From assembly GCF_023168325.1 (NCBI RefSeq), contig NZ_AP025688.1, forward strand, positions 3,472,001 to 3,536,000: a DNA stretch of 64,000 nt, given 5' to 3'. Below are positions 49,030-57,284 of this stretch, piece by piece (within the stretch, counting starts at the first letter, position 1; the number at the start of each line of letters is the position of its first letter). The stretch comes from Tsukamurella sp. PLM1. GTDB lineage: Bacteria > Actinomycetota > Actinomycetes > Mycobacteriales > Mycobacteriaceae. The translations under genes and the position numbers were made by a program. Below the pieces are notes generated by a model that did no database searches, had not been told where the DNA came from, and worked only from the letters and a program-made list of their open reading frames with translations.

Positions 49030-50448
49030 TCAGGGCGACAGCATCATCGGCGTACCGTCGCGGGTCACCGCGGCAGCGGCACGGGTCAGGTCCGGCCCCG
49101 CGGGGATCGCCGAGAGGACCGACCACGGCACCGGCCTCGGACGGTGCAGCAGGCCCAGGATCCGGGCCGTCTCCTCGTTCGGAATCCCGTACCGCACACC
49201 CGAGTCCGAGATGTAGAACAGTCCGTCGCGGCGCTCCCCGCCCGGCTGCGCGGCGACGACGTACTCGCCGGTCCCCGGCGGGATGTACGCCGCGTCCAGG
49301 GCGTCTCCGGCACCGTCGGCGCCCGCGAGCGCGACCGGTGCGGCGGGCCCGGGCGTCCCCTCGAAGGTCCGCAATTCGACGGTGCCCCCGCCCTTCCCGT
49401 CGGCGGAGGCCGCCGCGCAGAGCACCGGCGCATCGCTGAGCGTGCGCAGCTGCGGGCGGTGATCCGCCAGTTCCGCGAGGGGCAGCCGCCGCACGACGGG
49501 TGCAGCGGCGACCGCCGCGGCGGGGGCGGTCGCGATCGGCGTCGCCGCCGGATCGCCCGCGCGGATCAGGTCCGCCGCCCATTCGCCCACCGGCTGCACG
49601 CCGTCCGCCAGAACCACGTAGAGGCGGTCGCGGTCGGCGTCCGACACCCGGACCACCTCGCCCACCGTCGATCCCGCGAGGGCCGCTGAACGCTGCCCGC
49701 GGCCCGGGACCTGGGGCACGGCGACGGGGTCGGTGAGTTCGAACACGTCGAGCAGCGGGGCGCTGATCGCGCGGGCACGCGCACCGTCGAGCCCGGAGAT
49801 CCTGCGCACCACGGGGTCCGCCGGGTCGACCGGCGCCCGCAGTCCCTCGAAGAGCAGGAAGTAGTCGTCGTCGCGCCGCACCAGCACCGCGCCGCCGTCC
49901 GCCGCGCCCGCGGCGACCGATCCCACCATCGTCTCGAGCGCGTCCCGCGCCGTCGGCTCGTCCGCCGGTGCCGGCGTGGTCCGGTCGCACACGAGCCACG
50001 GCGTCGCCCCCTCGGTCCATGCCGCTGCCGGCCCCAGGATCTGGGCCGGCGCCCCGACGATGCCCACCTCGGGGCCGCGCCGGAATCCGCTCAGGCGCTT
50101 GTCCTTGACCGACGTGGGCGCCGCGGCCTCACCGACGACGAGCCGCGCCGAGGCCAGGCCGGACACGGGATGCAGCACGTCCTCGACCCGCACGTACAGC
50201 GCGCCGGATTCCTTGGCCAGCACGATCTTCGAATCGCCGACGGCGCCCTGCGGCCGGATCAGCGCGAGAATCCCGCAGCCGCCCGTGATCACCAGGGCCA
50301 GGATGAGGCCCACGACGAGCGAGCGCGATTGCGACGCCATCGGGTCCGAGATCATCCGCGGGTCCCGGCGCAGCAGCGCGTGGTCCATGCGCCGCAATAC
50401 GAATCGGTACCCGCTCACCTGCGCGCGCGTGGTCAGCTGTTTCCGCAT
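49030..50448 (-). CDS. eccB: Type VII secretion protein EccB
   Basis: 472 residues from ATG 50448 (MRKQLTTRAQVSGYRFVLRRMDHALLRRD), with GGGAGG upstream; the longer in-frame start is rejected since this opening is the family's conserved N-terminus. One membrane helix near residues 44-63 is followed by a large periplasmic repeat domain (LARESGALYVRV-type, GIPNEETARILGL near the C-terminus). It forms the periplasmic ring of the ESX complex with MycP. Divergent from eccE across 128 bp. Confidence 0.94.
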   Translation of the reverse strand: MRKQLTTRAQVSGYRFVLRRMDHALLRRDPRMISDPMASQSRSLVVGLILALVITGGCGILALIRPQGAVGDSKIVLAKESGALYVRVEDVLHPVSGLASARLVVGEAAAPTSVKDKRLSGFRRGPEVGIVGAPAQILGPAAAWTEGATPWLVCDRTTPAPADEPTARDALETMVGSVAAGAADGGAVLVRRDDDYFLLFEGLRAPVDPADPVVRRISGLDGARARAISAPLLDVFELTDPVAVPQVPGRGQRSAALAGSTVGEVVRVSDADRDRLYVVLADGVQPVGEWAADLIRAGDPAATPIATAPAAAVAAAPVVRRLPLAELADHRPQLRTLSDAPVLCAAASADGKGGGTVELRTFEGTPGPAAPVALAGADGAGDALDAAYIPPGTGEYVVAAQPGGERRDGLFYISDSGVRYGIPNEETARILGLLHRPRPVPWSVLSAIPAGPDLTRAAAAVTRDGTPMMLSP

Positions 50449-50576
50449 GCTCGCCCTCCCCAAGGTGCGTGCCGGCGACTTCCCCGAAGCCACCGTGGTG
50501 CCGCCGAGACTACGGTACTTTCGGCGCACGGCAGCACGTTTCGGGGGAGACGGCCGGAGCTCGAGGGGGAGCACGC

Positions 50577-52028
50577 ATGGATCGGTCCACATCGTCGACG
50601 GGACTAGTCGCGCCCGGCCGCTGGCACCGCGCGGCGTGGCCCGCGACCGGCGCGGTGCTCCTCGCGGAGGCCGCCGCCGGCGCGGCCGCGCTGGGGATCG
50701 CCGGCGCGGGCGGGCCGCACTGGGCGGCGGGCGCCGCCGCGCTCGCGGTGGGCGGGGGTGCGCTGACCCGGATCCGTGGTGCGTCGGGCGCCGAGCGCGC
50801 CGCGGACCGTCTGGCCCTGCGGACCGCGGCGGCCACGAGGATCGAGGCCGCGCCCTATCCGGGCGGCGGCGAGATCGCCGTCCGCCGCGGCCCCGGTGGG
50901 CTGACCGCGATGGTCCGTCTCACGCCTTCGGCTCCGCAGTTGGTGGCGCTGCTGCGCCGCGAGGATCCGGCGGTTCCGCTCGAACTGCTCGCGGGACTCC
51001 TGCGCCACGCCGACACTCCCGTCGCCGCGCTCGAGGTGCTGCTGCGGGGCGGTCGAGTACCGGGTATCCCTGCGGCGCCGCGCATCCGATACCAGCAGCT
51101 GCTCGGACCGCTCGCGCGGTGGTCCGCGGCCGAGGTGCTCGTCGCGGTCACCGTCGATCCCGAGGCCTGTGCGGCCGCGTGCGCACGCCGCGGATCCGGA
51201 CCGGCCGGGCAGGCCCGGGTCGCGGCCCTCGCCGCCCGGCGCACCGTCGACCTGCTACAGGCGGAGGATATCCCCGCCGCACCGGTGCGGCCCGCGGACG
51301 CCGCGCTCCTGGATACCGCGCCGCCGCCCGGCTCCGTCGCGGTCGACGCCGACGCTCTCGCGCGCGGCGAGCTGGACCAGGTCCTGGGGCCGGGCACGGG
51401 AACCGGGCGAGCCGGCCTCGTGCTGCGCGCCGATGGTGCGCACGGAATCCGGCTGGGGGCGTGGCGGTCCGGTCCCGCCGGTGCGCCGCGGTGCCGCGGC
51501 GAGCAGGACGTCACGGGCGACGCCGGAGCGCTGGCGGCGCTGCACGTTCCACGCTCGGGCTACGGACAGATCCTCGGCGCCGACGCGGCCGGCGGCCCGG
51601 TGGGGACACGGTTGCACGGGCCCGGCGTGCGGACGGTGTGGGCGGCGGTCGCGGACGATCCGGCGCGGCAACTCGTGGAGCGGGCGGTGGCGACCGGCGC
51701 CCGCGTCCTGCTGATCACGGGCCGTCCCGCGACGTGGGAACCGCTGGCGTCATGGGTGGGATCCCCGCAGTGCCTGTGGATCTCGGGGTGGCGCTACCCG
51801 GACGCACTGGCCGGGCTAGGGCCGGGCGACTATACGGTGATCGTGCTCGACGGGACCTCGTCCGGCCTCTCACCGGGCGCGGTCGAGCCGTCCGGCACCG
51901 TCTGGCGGATCGAGGCGCCGGGCACCTCCCCCGTGTCGGAGGCCGACGTCGTGCTGAGCCAGCCGCTGCCCGGGATGCTCACCGTTCGCACCGACGGCGC
52001 CGCCGCCACCCTGCGCCTGGTCGCCTGA
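50577..52028 (+). CDS. eccE: Type VII secretion protein EccE
   Basis: 483 residues from ATG 50577 (MDRSTSSTGLVAPGRWHRAAW). Two membrane helices near residues 22-65, then a cytosolic domain with the EccE pattern (IRYQQLLGPLARWSAAEVLVAVTVDPEACAAACARRG). Identification rests on layout, length and locus, as sequence similarity in this family is low. M. tuberculosis ESX-4 lacks eccE but other ESX-4 loci have it. A bidirectional terminator follows. Confidence 0.8.
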   Translation: MDRSTSSTGLVAPGRWHRAAWPATGAVLLAEAAAGAAALGIAGAGGPHWAAGAAALAVGGGALTRIRGASGAERAADRLALRTAAATRIEAAPYPGGGEIAVRRGPGGLTAMVRLTPSAPQLVALLRREDPAVPLELLAGLLRHADTPVAALEVLLRGGRVPGIPAAPRIRYQQLLGPLARWSAAEVLVAVTVDPEACAAACARRGSGPAGQARVAALAARRTVDLLQAEDIPAAPVRPADAALLDTAPPPGSVAVDADALARGELDQVLGPGTGTGRAGLVLRADGAHGIRLGAWRSGPAGAPRCRGEQDVTGDAGALAALHVPRSGYGQILGADAAGGPVGTRLHGPGVRTVWAAVADDPARQLVERAVATGARVLLITGRPATWEPLASWVGSPQCLWISGWRYPDALAGLGPGDYTVIVLDGTSSGLSPGAVEPSGTVWRIEAPGTSPVSEADVVLSQPLPGMLTVRTDGAAATLRLVA

Positions 52029-52040
52029 GCGCACGCGAGA

Positions 52041-52070
52041 AGGGTCCGGCGGCCGTGGCCGCCGGACCCT
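52041..52070. terminator. 14-bp perfect hairpin between eccE and the esx genes
   Basis: AGGGTCCGGCGGCC at 52041-52054 pairs exactly with GGCCGCCGGACCCT at 52057-52070, with only GT between the arms. It separates the converging eccE and esx transcripts. Confidence 0.85.
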
Positions 52071-52092
52071 CGCCGGATGGATTCCGCTGCGA

Positions 52093-52389
52093 TCAGGCCT
52101 GCCAGCCGGCGGCCGCCTGCTGATTGGTCTGCTGCATCGAGGCGACCGCGTTCTCCGCGGCCACCTTGACCCGGTTGAGCAGCGAGTTGATGTCCTCGAA
52201 GCTCGAGTTCCACCGCGTCTGCACCGCCTGGTAGGCCGTCGCGGACTCCTCGTCCTCCCAGGCGTTCTCGAACTTGCGCTGCTCGGCGCGGATCGAATCC
52301 GCCTGCTGGATCAGCACGGTGTACCGCCTGGCGATGTCGTCGAGCGCCGTGCGGATGGTGGTGTAGTCGTACCGGATGTAGTCACTCAT
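52093..52389 (-). CDS. WXG100-type protein (EsxU/EsxT-like) 1
   Basis: A 98-residue helical hairpin with the turn at W44-E-D46, a W-x-D variant of the W-x-G motif. It is Gln-rich, with no Y-x-x-x-D/E signal in the tail. It should pair with the next gene's product as a heterodimer exported by the ESX machine. Similar size and position to esxU/esxT of ESX-4. A triple 13-bp repeat lies in the 57-bp space to its partner. Confidence 0.88.
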   Translation of the reverse strand: MSDYIRYDYTTIRTALDDIARRYTVLIQQADSIRAEQRKFENAWEDEESATAYQAVQTRWNSSFEDINSLLNRVKVAAENAVASMQQTNQQAAAGWQA

Positions 52390-52402
52390 GGTGTTCTCCC
52401 CT

Positions 52403-52441
52403 TGACTGTCGGTCGTGACTGTCGGTTCTGGCCGTCGGTCG
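52403..52441. repeat. Three 13-bp tandem repeats between the two esx genes
   Basis: TGACTGTCGGTCG, TGACTGTCGGTTC and TGGCCGTCGGTCG lie head to tail. They fill most of the intercistronic leader before the second esx start codon and do not overlap its ribosome site. They could be a regulator-binding array or an mRNA element balancing the two partners. Confidence 0.75.
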
Positions 52442-52446
52442 ATCGG

Positions 52447-52767
52447 TCAGATGTCGAGCGGGCCGCCGCCACCGCCGCCGACGGTGTTGAGGTCGGCCAC
52501 GTTCTGCTCCTCCTGCGAGCCGTAGCTCGTGGTGTTCTGCGAGAGCATCGTGCTGATGTCGGTCAGCGACGTGTTGATCTTCGCGGCGCTCTCATCCCAC
52601 CGCGCCATCACGCCGAGGAACGCCACCTGCGCCGCCCCCGCCCAGACGCCCTGCGTGGCTTCGACGTCGCCCCGTAGCTGCGCGAGCGTGGCGTTCATCT
52701 GCACGCCGAGGTCGTCCAGCGTCGTGGCGCCGGTCTTCATCGCCGCGAGTTCGGCCTTCGTTCCCAT
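52447..52767 (-). CDS. WXG100-type protein (EsxU/EsxT-like) 2
   Basis: A 106-residue protein with the classical turn W42-A-G44. The tail after helix 2 has YGSQE, a match to the Y-x-x-x-D/E type VII signal, then a Gly-rich end. It is expected to carry the export signal for the heterodimer. It is upstream of its partner on the same strand. Confidence 0.9.
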   Translation of the reverse strand: MGTKAELAAMKTGATTLDDLGVQMNATLAQLRGDVEATQGVWAGAAQVAFLGVMARWDESAAKINTSLTDISTMLSQNTTSYGSQEEQNVADLNTVGGGGGGPLDI

Positions 52768-52837
52768 GTCGTACTCCTCCCCGCCGGACCTGCCGGCACG
52801 TCACGACCCGCGCCCCGGTGGCGCGGCCCGTCCCCGG

Positions 52838-53542
52838 TCACGGCATCCAGCCGCCCCGGAAGCTCTTCGCAGGCGCGCCGCAGCGCCTGCCGATCCGATG
52901 CGCGGTACCTTCGGCGACGCAGATCCATCCACCGCCCGGATCGGTCGTGGTGTGTGCGACGACGCGTCCGTGTGGGGAATCGATCACCGCCACCACGGAT
53001 TCGATCCGTGCGTCAGCGCCGTGCACCGTGAACTCCACGCTGCGGTGCGAGCGTGCGAACACCCGCGCGATGAGCCGCGCCGCGTCACCGTCGACCCCGG
53101 CGGCGCGCAGCCCGGCCGCGATCGCACCCGCATCGCCGGCGGCAAGAGCCGCCCGGCCCGTCGCCGCCGGGAACGACGCCGCCACCTCCGGATCCGCCGG
53201 CCGGGCCGCGCCGAGGATCGGTGCGACCAACGCGGCGAGGCGGTCCGCGGAACCGTCGCAGTGCGGCAGGTCGACGGTGGCCGTCCCCGCGGTGCGCACG
53301 ATCCGCGCCGTCAGGTGCCCGCGACGCGCGAGGCACAGCCGCGAACCGAGCGCGTCGGTCGACCGGCCCTCGATCCGCACCTGCGGCGCGCCGAGGACCC
53401 GCAGGGCCGTCGTCTCGTCGTCATCCAGCTCGGCCGACGGCTCGGGTTCGACGGTGCGCCGCGGGTCCGGCGGTGTCCACAGCACCGCCGGCACCTCCGT
53501 GCCGAACCGGGCCCGCAGGGCCGCGACCGCGTGCATGGTCAC
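52838..53542 (-). CDS. EspG-family PPE chaperone-like protein
   Basis: 234 residues from GTG 53542, overlapping the PPE-like stop (GTGA) with GGAGG just upstream. Family features are ARIVRTAGTATVDLPHCDGSADRLAALVAPILG, ASFPAATGRAAL, and the conserved end VAVIDSPHGRVVAHTTTDPGGGWICVAEGTAHRI. EspG proteins bind the tips of PE-PPE pairs and keep them soluble until export. Its place directly after a PPE-like gene fits. EspG is not part of M. tuberculosis ESX-4, so this is unusual. Annotation rests on pattern and context. Confidence 0.72.
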   Translation of the reverse strand: MTMHAVAALRARFGTEVPAVLWTPPDPRRTVEPEPSAELDDDETTALRVLGAPQVRIEGRSTDALGSRLCLARRGHLTARIVRTAGTATVDLPHCDGSADRLAALVAPILGAARPADPEVAASFPAATGRAALAAGDAGAIAAGLRAAGVDGDAARLIARVFARSHRSVEFTVHGADARIESVVAVIDSPHGRVVAHTTTDPGGGWICVAEGTAHRIGRRCGAPAKSFRGGWMP

Positions 53543-54495
53543 AGCTCCTCCACCACCGCGTCGCCGAGGTCGCCGAGGACCGCGGGGGCGGCATGCACGA
53601 CGAAGGCCTCCGCCCCCACGTCGTCGCCCGCGGACACGGACGGCGTGGCCCCGGGCGTGTGGGTCGCGGTGCCCCGCACCGCGCCCGCGCCGGCCGCGCC
53701 GAGCATGCCCGCCGGCATCATCGGGAAGCCGCGGCCACCGGCGCCCGAGGCGCCCGCGGTCGAGGCGAGCCGGGTGGCCCCGCCGCCCTGTTCGCGCTGC
53801 ACCGCGCTCACCGGAAACGCCGACAGCGGCACCCCGGGTGCGCCGGCACCGCCGCCGGCGCCGCGCCCACCGCCCGCGCCCGCCGCGCCCTTCGGCTTGG
53901 CCTGTGCGCCGCGGCCGGCCTCGAGCTTCGGTGGCGGCGCGAACTCCCAAGGCGCCCGCAGCGGCTCCGCCGCGCGTTCGAAGCCCGTCATCACCGCGGC
54001 CGCGGTGCCGTGCGCCTGCTGCTCGGCCCGTTCGGAATCGGCTGCGGCGCCGGCGAGGGCGGCGAGCGCCGGATCCGGGCCGCCCGCGGCGGCCGCGGCC
54101 TGCGCGGTCTCCCGGTCGGTGCGCAGGCGCGCGGCGTCCGCCACGGACGGCATCGCACGCGCCGCCGTCTCGTACGCCGCGGCCTGCCCCGACAGCTTCG
54201 CCGCGTACTCCGCCAGGTCCGCCGCGTGCCGAGCCAGCCAGCGGGCGTACTCGGGCAGCGGCCCCGTCCGCCGCGCGGCGTCGTCCGCGCGTCCCGTGTC
54301 CACCGCACCGTCGAGCCGCGCCACGAGGCGGTCCAGCTGGACCGCCGCGGCACCGTACGCGGACGCCAGCCGGGCGGTCTCCTGGGCGGCCGCGGTGAGC
54401 GGGCGCGCACCGGCACCGCCGAGCAGGTCGCCCGCGAGGCGTTCCGTGGTGCGCGCGTACCAGTCGACGCCGGTGAACCCGGGATCGCGGGGCAC
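53539..54495 (-). CDS. PPE-like secreted protein
   Basis: 318 residues. The first 150 or so match the PPE helical domain: ARPLTAAAQETARLASAYGAAAVQLD, then YARWLARHAADLAEYAAKL and AAAYETAARAMPSVADA. The N-terminal Pro-Pro-Glu itself is absent and the W-x-G turn is lost (GAVDTG). After residue 190 it is Gly/Ala-rich with MMPAGMLGAAG, similar to the tail of the 459-residue protein upstream. It starts two bases after the PE-like gene. It probably forms a pair with that product, guided by the EspG-like protein. Confidence 0.68.
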   Translation of the reverse strand: MPRDPGFTGVDWYARTTERLAGDLLGGAGARPLTAAAQETARLASAYGAAAVQLDRLVARLDGAVDTGRADDAARRTGPLPEYARWLARHAADLAEYAAKLSGQAAAYETAARAMPSVADAARLRTDRETAQAAAAAGGPDPALAALAGAAADSERAEQQAHGTAAAVMTGFERAAEPLRAPWEFAPPPKLEAGRGAQAKPKGAAGAGGGRGAGGGAGAPGVPLSAFPVSAVQREQGGGATRLASTAGASGAGGRGFPMMPAGMLGAAGAGAVRGTATHTPGATPSVSAGDDVGAEAFVVHAAPAVLGDLGDAVVEEL

Positions 54496-54497
54496 GC

Positions 54498-54809
54498 TCA
54501 GACCGCCAGCAGGACGGTGTGCGCCAGCTCGGAATCGCTGCGCTGCACGGCCTTCACGTGCGCCGACACGGCCGCACCGAGGCGGCTCAGGTCGGCGACG
54601 GCGACCTCACCGGACCGGCGCTGCGCCTCGCCCATCGCCCGCGTGGTCCGCTCGACCGCGAGCGAGACCTCGTCGCGCCCCGTGGCCGCCGGTGCCGCGT
54701 GCGTTTCGAACCGCCGCTGGGCGCCGCGCAGGTCCTCCACGAGCCGCTCCACCCCGCGCGCGATCTCCCGCGCCTGCTGCGGATCCATGCTGAGCCTGGT
54801 GTTCGTCAT
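54498..54809 (-). CDS. PE-like small protein
   Basis: 103 residues from ATG 54809 with GGGGGAG upstream. The helical hairpin has HAAPAATGRDEVSLAV, close to the PE-domain turn (Ala-Pro-x-Thr-x-x-x-x-x-Asp-Glu-Val-Ser). There is no Pro-Glu at the N-terminus and no Y-x-x-x-D/E tail signal. Order PE-like, PPE-like, EspG-like and two esx genes copies the standard module of ESX-1/3/5. A SigM-type promoter lies right upstream. Confidence 0.62.
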   Translation of the reverse strand: MTNTRLSMDPQQAREIARGVERLVEDLRGAQRRFETHAAPAATGRDEVSLAVERTTRAMGEAQRRSGEVAVADLSRLGAAVSAHVKAVQRSDSELAHTVLLAV

Positions 54810-54843
54810 TCGTACTCCCCCCGAAGTAGGTCCCTACTCATTA

Positions 54844-54869
54844 GACGCACCGGAAGCCGGTGCGGTTCC
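54844..54869 (-). promoter_or_regulatory. SigM-type promoter of the PE/PPE/EspG/esx operon
   Basis: On the minus strand GGAAC (54869-54865, followed by CG), 17 bp, then CGTC (54847-54844) in GTGCGTCTAATGAGTAG. It lies between the 459-residue gene's stop and the PE-like start, with about 35 bp to the ATG. Confidence 0.72.
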
Positions 54870-54874
54870 GTCTG

Positions 54875-56254
54875 TTACAGGCGCAGTTCCACATCTGGCC
54901 CACGCTCGTCGGCGGCCGGCGTCGCATCGCCGACGACCTGTGGCCCCACCAGCGGTAGGTCGCCGAGCACCTGCTCGCCGTTGTCACTGGTGACGAGGTA
55001 GTCGGGCACCGCGTGATCGGCGGCCGCGGTGGCGCGGGCGCCGGCGGCTCCCGCCGCACCCATCGGCATCATGCCGCCCATCCCGCTCCGCGCGAGCACC
55101 TCCGAGGCCGGGATCGTGCGTGCCCCGCCCTCGACCACCGGCGTCCGCGCGGCGGGCGTCCCCGGATTCGGCTGGGACAGTGCGGCGGCACCGAGCCCCG
55201 CCCCGGTGACGGCGATGCCGCCCGAGCCGCCTCCGATCGCGCCGCCCGCGCCGGAACCGCCACCGGCTCCGGCGCCGACGTACGCCGCGGCCGGGTCCGC
55301 ACCCCCGTCCGCGAGGTCCGGTGCGGCACCGTCGGGCTCCTCGCCCGAGGCCTGCTCCGCGAGTCCGCTCAGCGCCTCCCCGGCCGAGCTCGCCACTCCC
55401 GCCGCCGCTTTCACCGCGCCGGTCACCGATTGGGTCGCGAGCCCACCGATCGCTGTCACGGCGCCCGTGGCCGCCGAGACGACGGCCGGGACGACGGACG
55501 CCGCGGCCTGCGCGGCAGTGGTCGCGGCCGTCATCGGCGGCGAGGCGACCGGGACCTTCCGTCCGGCCGCCCCGACCTGCGCGCTCAGCGCCGAGAGTTC
55601 GCTCTTGGTCCGGGCGACCACCTCCGTGGCGTGGGCGAGGTGCTCCTCGGCGGCGGCGACCGCCGCTGCCTGACCGGGCGGCAGCCACAGCGACGGACCG
55701 AGCGCCGCGATCACCGACATGAACGAGTCGATGATCGCCTGCAGTTCGGCCTCGCCGGTACCCACGACCGTGGCCGCCTCACCGACCGCGGTCGAGAGCT
55801 CCGCCCCCTGTTCGGCGGCGAGCCCGGTCCCGGTGGCGGCCTGCAGACCCTTGCCGGTCGCCGCGGTCGCGGCCGGCCCCTGCCACACCGACGCGAGCTG
55901 GCCGATCGCCTGCATCCCGGTGGAGACGCCCTGTTCGAGGGCCTTCGAAGCGCTGGACAGCGCGGCCGACGGATCGAGGCCGCCGAAGCTGCCGGACCCG
56001 AAGGTGGACAGCAGGTCCGTCATCGGCTTGACCAGGCCCGCCACGTCGAAGCCCGGGACTTGCGGCGCCTCCGGGACGCCCTTCGGCGCCGCCGGCAACT
56101 CCTGCTGCGGCGGCGTCGACGGGGCGGTGGGCACCGGCGGCAGGCCGAGCGCGGCGAGGACCTCGTTCACCGGGCGGTCGAGCAGCGCTCGGATTGCGGG
56201 GTCGAGGCCCGAGGCGTCCGCGGCGGAGGCGTCGGGAGCCACTGGATCGGCCAT
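54875..56254 (-). CDS. EspB/PPE-like Ala/Gly-rich ESX protein
   Basis: 459 residues. After a Pro-rich start (LAALGLPPVPTAPSTPPQ), residues 70-240 are helical with a W-x-G turn in LASVWQGPAATAATGKGLQ. Then comes an Ala/Val-rich helical stretch, a Gly-rich stretch, and a tail with SGMGGMMPMGAAGAAG and DYLVTSDNGEQVLGDLPLVGP. The layout recalls EspB/PPE-type secreted substrates. It starts four bases after the 101-residue protein's stop, so the two are likely partners. Confidence 0.6.
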   Translation of the reverse strand: MADPVAPDASAADASGLDPAIRALLDRPVNEVLAALGLPPVPTAPSTPPQQELPAAPKGVPEAPQVPGFDVAGLVKPMTDLLSTFGSGSFGGLDPSAALSSASKALEQGVSTGMQAIGQLASVWQGPAATAATGKGLQAATGTGLAAEQGAELSTAVGEAATVVGTGEAELQAIIDSFMSVIAALGPSLWLPPGQAAAVAAAEEHLAHATEVVARTKSELSALSAQVGAAGRKVPVASPPMTAATTAAQAAASVVPAVVSAATGAVTAIGGLATQSVTGAVKAAAGVASSAGEALSGLAEQASGEEPDGAAPDLADGGADPAAAYVGAGAGGGSGAGGAIGGGSGGIAVTGAGLGAAALSQPNPGTPAARTPVVEGGARTIPASEVLARSGMGGMMPMGAAGAAGARATAAADHAVPDYLVTSDNGEQVLGDLPLVGPQVVGDATPAADERGPDVELRL

Positions 56255-56258
56255 GGCG

Positions 56259-56564
56259 CTACACCGCCGCGGTCAGTAGCCCCGCCGCGTTGGCGGCCTC
56301 GGTGGCGCCGTACGACGCGACCGTGGCCGCGGACGACGCCGCGATCCCGCCGTACAGCACCGCCAGTTCGGCGACGGACTCCACGTGCACGGCCTGCGCC
56401 GCGGTGAACGCGGCCAGGAAATCCTGGCCGATGAGGCCGAGCGCGGGGTTGAGCGCCGCGACGTTGGCCGCCGCGTCGACACTTCCCACCGTGGCCACCG
56501 AGACGCCGATGCCGGCTGACGTGGCGCCGAACGCCGCGATGGCCGAGTTGACCGCCATGAACAT
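56259..56564 (-). CDS. Small EspC/PE-type ESX protein
   Basis: 101 residues from ATG 56564, with GGGGAG four bases upstream; ATG 56558 is an alternative. It is Ala-rich and helical, with NPALGLIGQDFLAAFTAAQ in the turn region and VASYGATEAANA near the end, where YGATE matches the Y-x-x-x-D/E export signal. It probably pairs with the 459-residue protein. A SigM-type promoter lies about 55 bp upstream. Confidence 0.65.
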   Translation of the reverse strand: MFMAVNSAIAAFGATSAGIGVSVATVGSVDAAANVAALNPALGLIGQDFLAAFTAAQAVHVESVAELAVLYGGIAASSAATVASYGATEAANAAGLLTAAV

Positions 56565-56617
56565 ACTTCTCCCCCATCTGTGACGAGCGGGCCGGGTGCG
56601 AGGGCCCTCATGAATTG

Positions 56618-56643
56618 GACGCACCAGCGCGGCGTTCGGATCC
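56618..56643 (-). promoter_or_regulatory. SigM-type promoter of the EspC/EspB-like pair
   Basis: On the minus strand GGATC (56643-56639; one mismatch to GGAAC), 17 bp, then CGTC (56621-56618) in GTGCGTCCAATTCATGAG. The -10 and its CAAT extension are identical to the Rv3440c and eccD sites. Confidence 0.62.
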
Positions 56644-56656
56644 CGATCGCCGCCGA

Positions 56657-56959
56657 TCACCCCGCCGCGTAGTCGGCGTGGAAGCGCTCCATCACGGCTC
56701 CACGGCGGGCTTGAACCTCGCGCGCAGCGACCGCGCAGACGGCGACGATGCGCCGACCCAGCACGGCACCGTCGGTCCGCAGAGCCGCGGGGGTCAGCGT
56801 GAGGCCGACCAGTGCGCACACCCCGTCGAGCTCCACCCGGATCGCGCCGTCCGGGCTGGACACCGCGACCCGGACGCCGTCGAGCTCGATCCTGGTGCGG
56901 CGCAGCACCCGCAGCTGATCGTGGGCGCGGGCCTCGATGCGGTCCATCTCCTCGCTCAT
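56657..56959 (-). CDS. YbaB/EspL-like protein
   Basis: 100 residues from ATG 56959 (MSEEMDRIEARAHDQL). The YbaB fold pattern is seen in AVSSPDGAIRVELDGVCALVGLTLTP. EspL of ESX-1 is a YbaB-like protein, which fits a place in an ESX operon. It probably acts in the cytosol as a stabiliser or nucleoid-type binder. It starts five bases past the stop of the preceding gene. Confidence 0.65.
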   Translation of the reverse strand: MSEEMDRIEARAHDQLRVLRRTRIELDGVRVAVSSPDGAIRVELDGVCALVGLTLTPAALRTDGAVLGRRIVAVCAVAAREVQARRGAVMERFHADYAAG

Positions 56960-56964
56960 GCGTC

Positions 56965-57258
56965 TCACACCCTGCGCAGCCACGTGTCGACGGCATCGTC
57001 GTGCGGGACGTGCGGCGGCGCCGGATCGGGCAGACGCAGGGCGCGCAGCACGTCCTCGGTGACGCCCGCGCGTTCCAGCTCTGCGCGGCGCTGCAGGCCC
57101 GCGGCGGTCGCGGCGGCACGGCAGAGACGGACGACGGCGTCGGCGAGGTCCTGCGGCTCGCGGCGCAACTCCGTGCGCTCGATGGCGATGTGCAGCGGCG
57201 TGCCCTGCTCGTTGGCGCGGACTCGCAGCCCGCCGTTAGTGGACGTGGCGATGGTCAT
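56965..57258 (-). CDS. EspD/EspH-like small ESX protein
   Basis: 97 residues from ATG 57258 (MTIATSTNGGLRVRANEQG) with GGGAG seven bases upstream. A beta-type N-half (TPLHIAIERTELRREPQDLADAVVRLC) and a helical C-half resemble the DUF2694 (EspD/EspH) proteins next to YbaB-like genes in ESX-1. The match is by pattern only. Confidence 0.45.
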   Translation of the reverse strand: MTIATSTNGGLRVRANEQGTPLHIAIERTELRREPQDLADAVVRLCRAAATAAGLQRRAELERAGVTEDVLRALRLPDPAPPHVPHDDAVDTWLRRV

Positions 57259-57284
57259 CGAAATCTCCCCCTCATGTGTGGATC

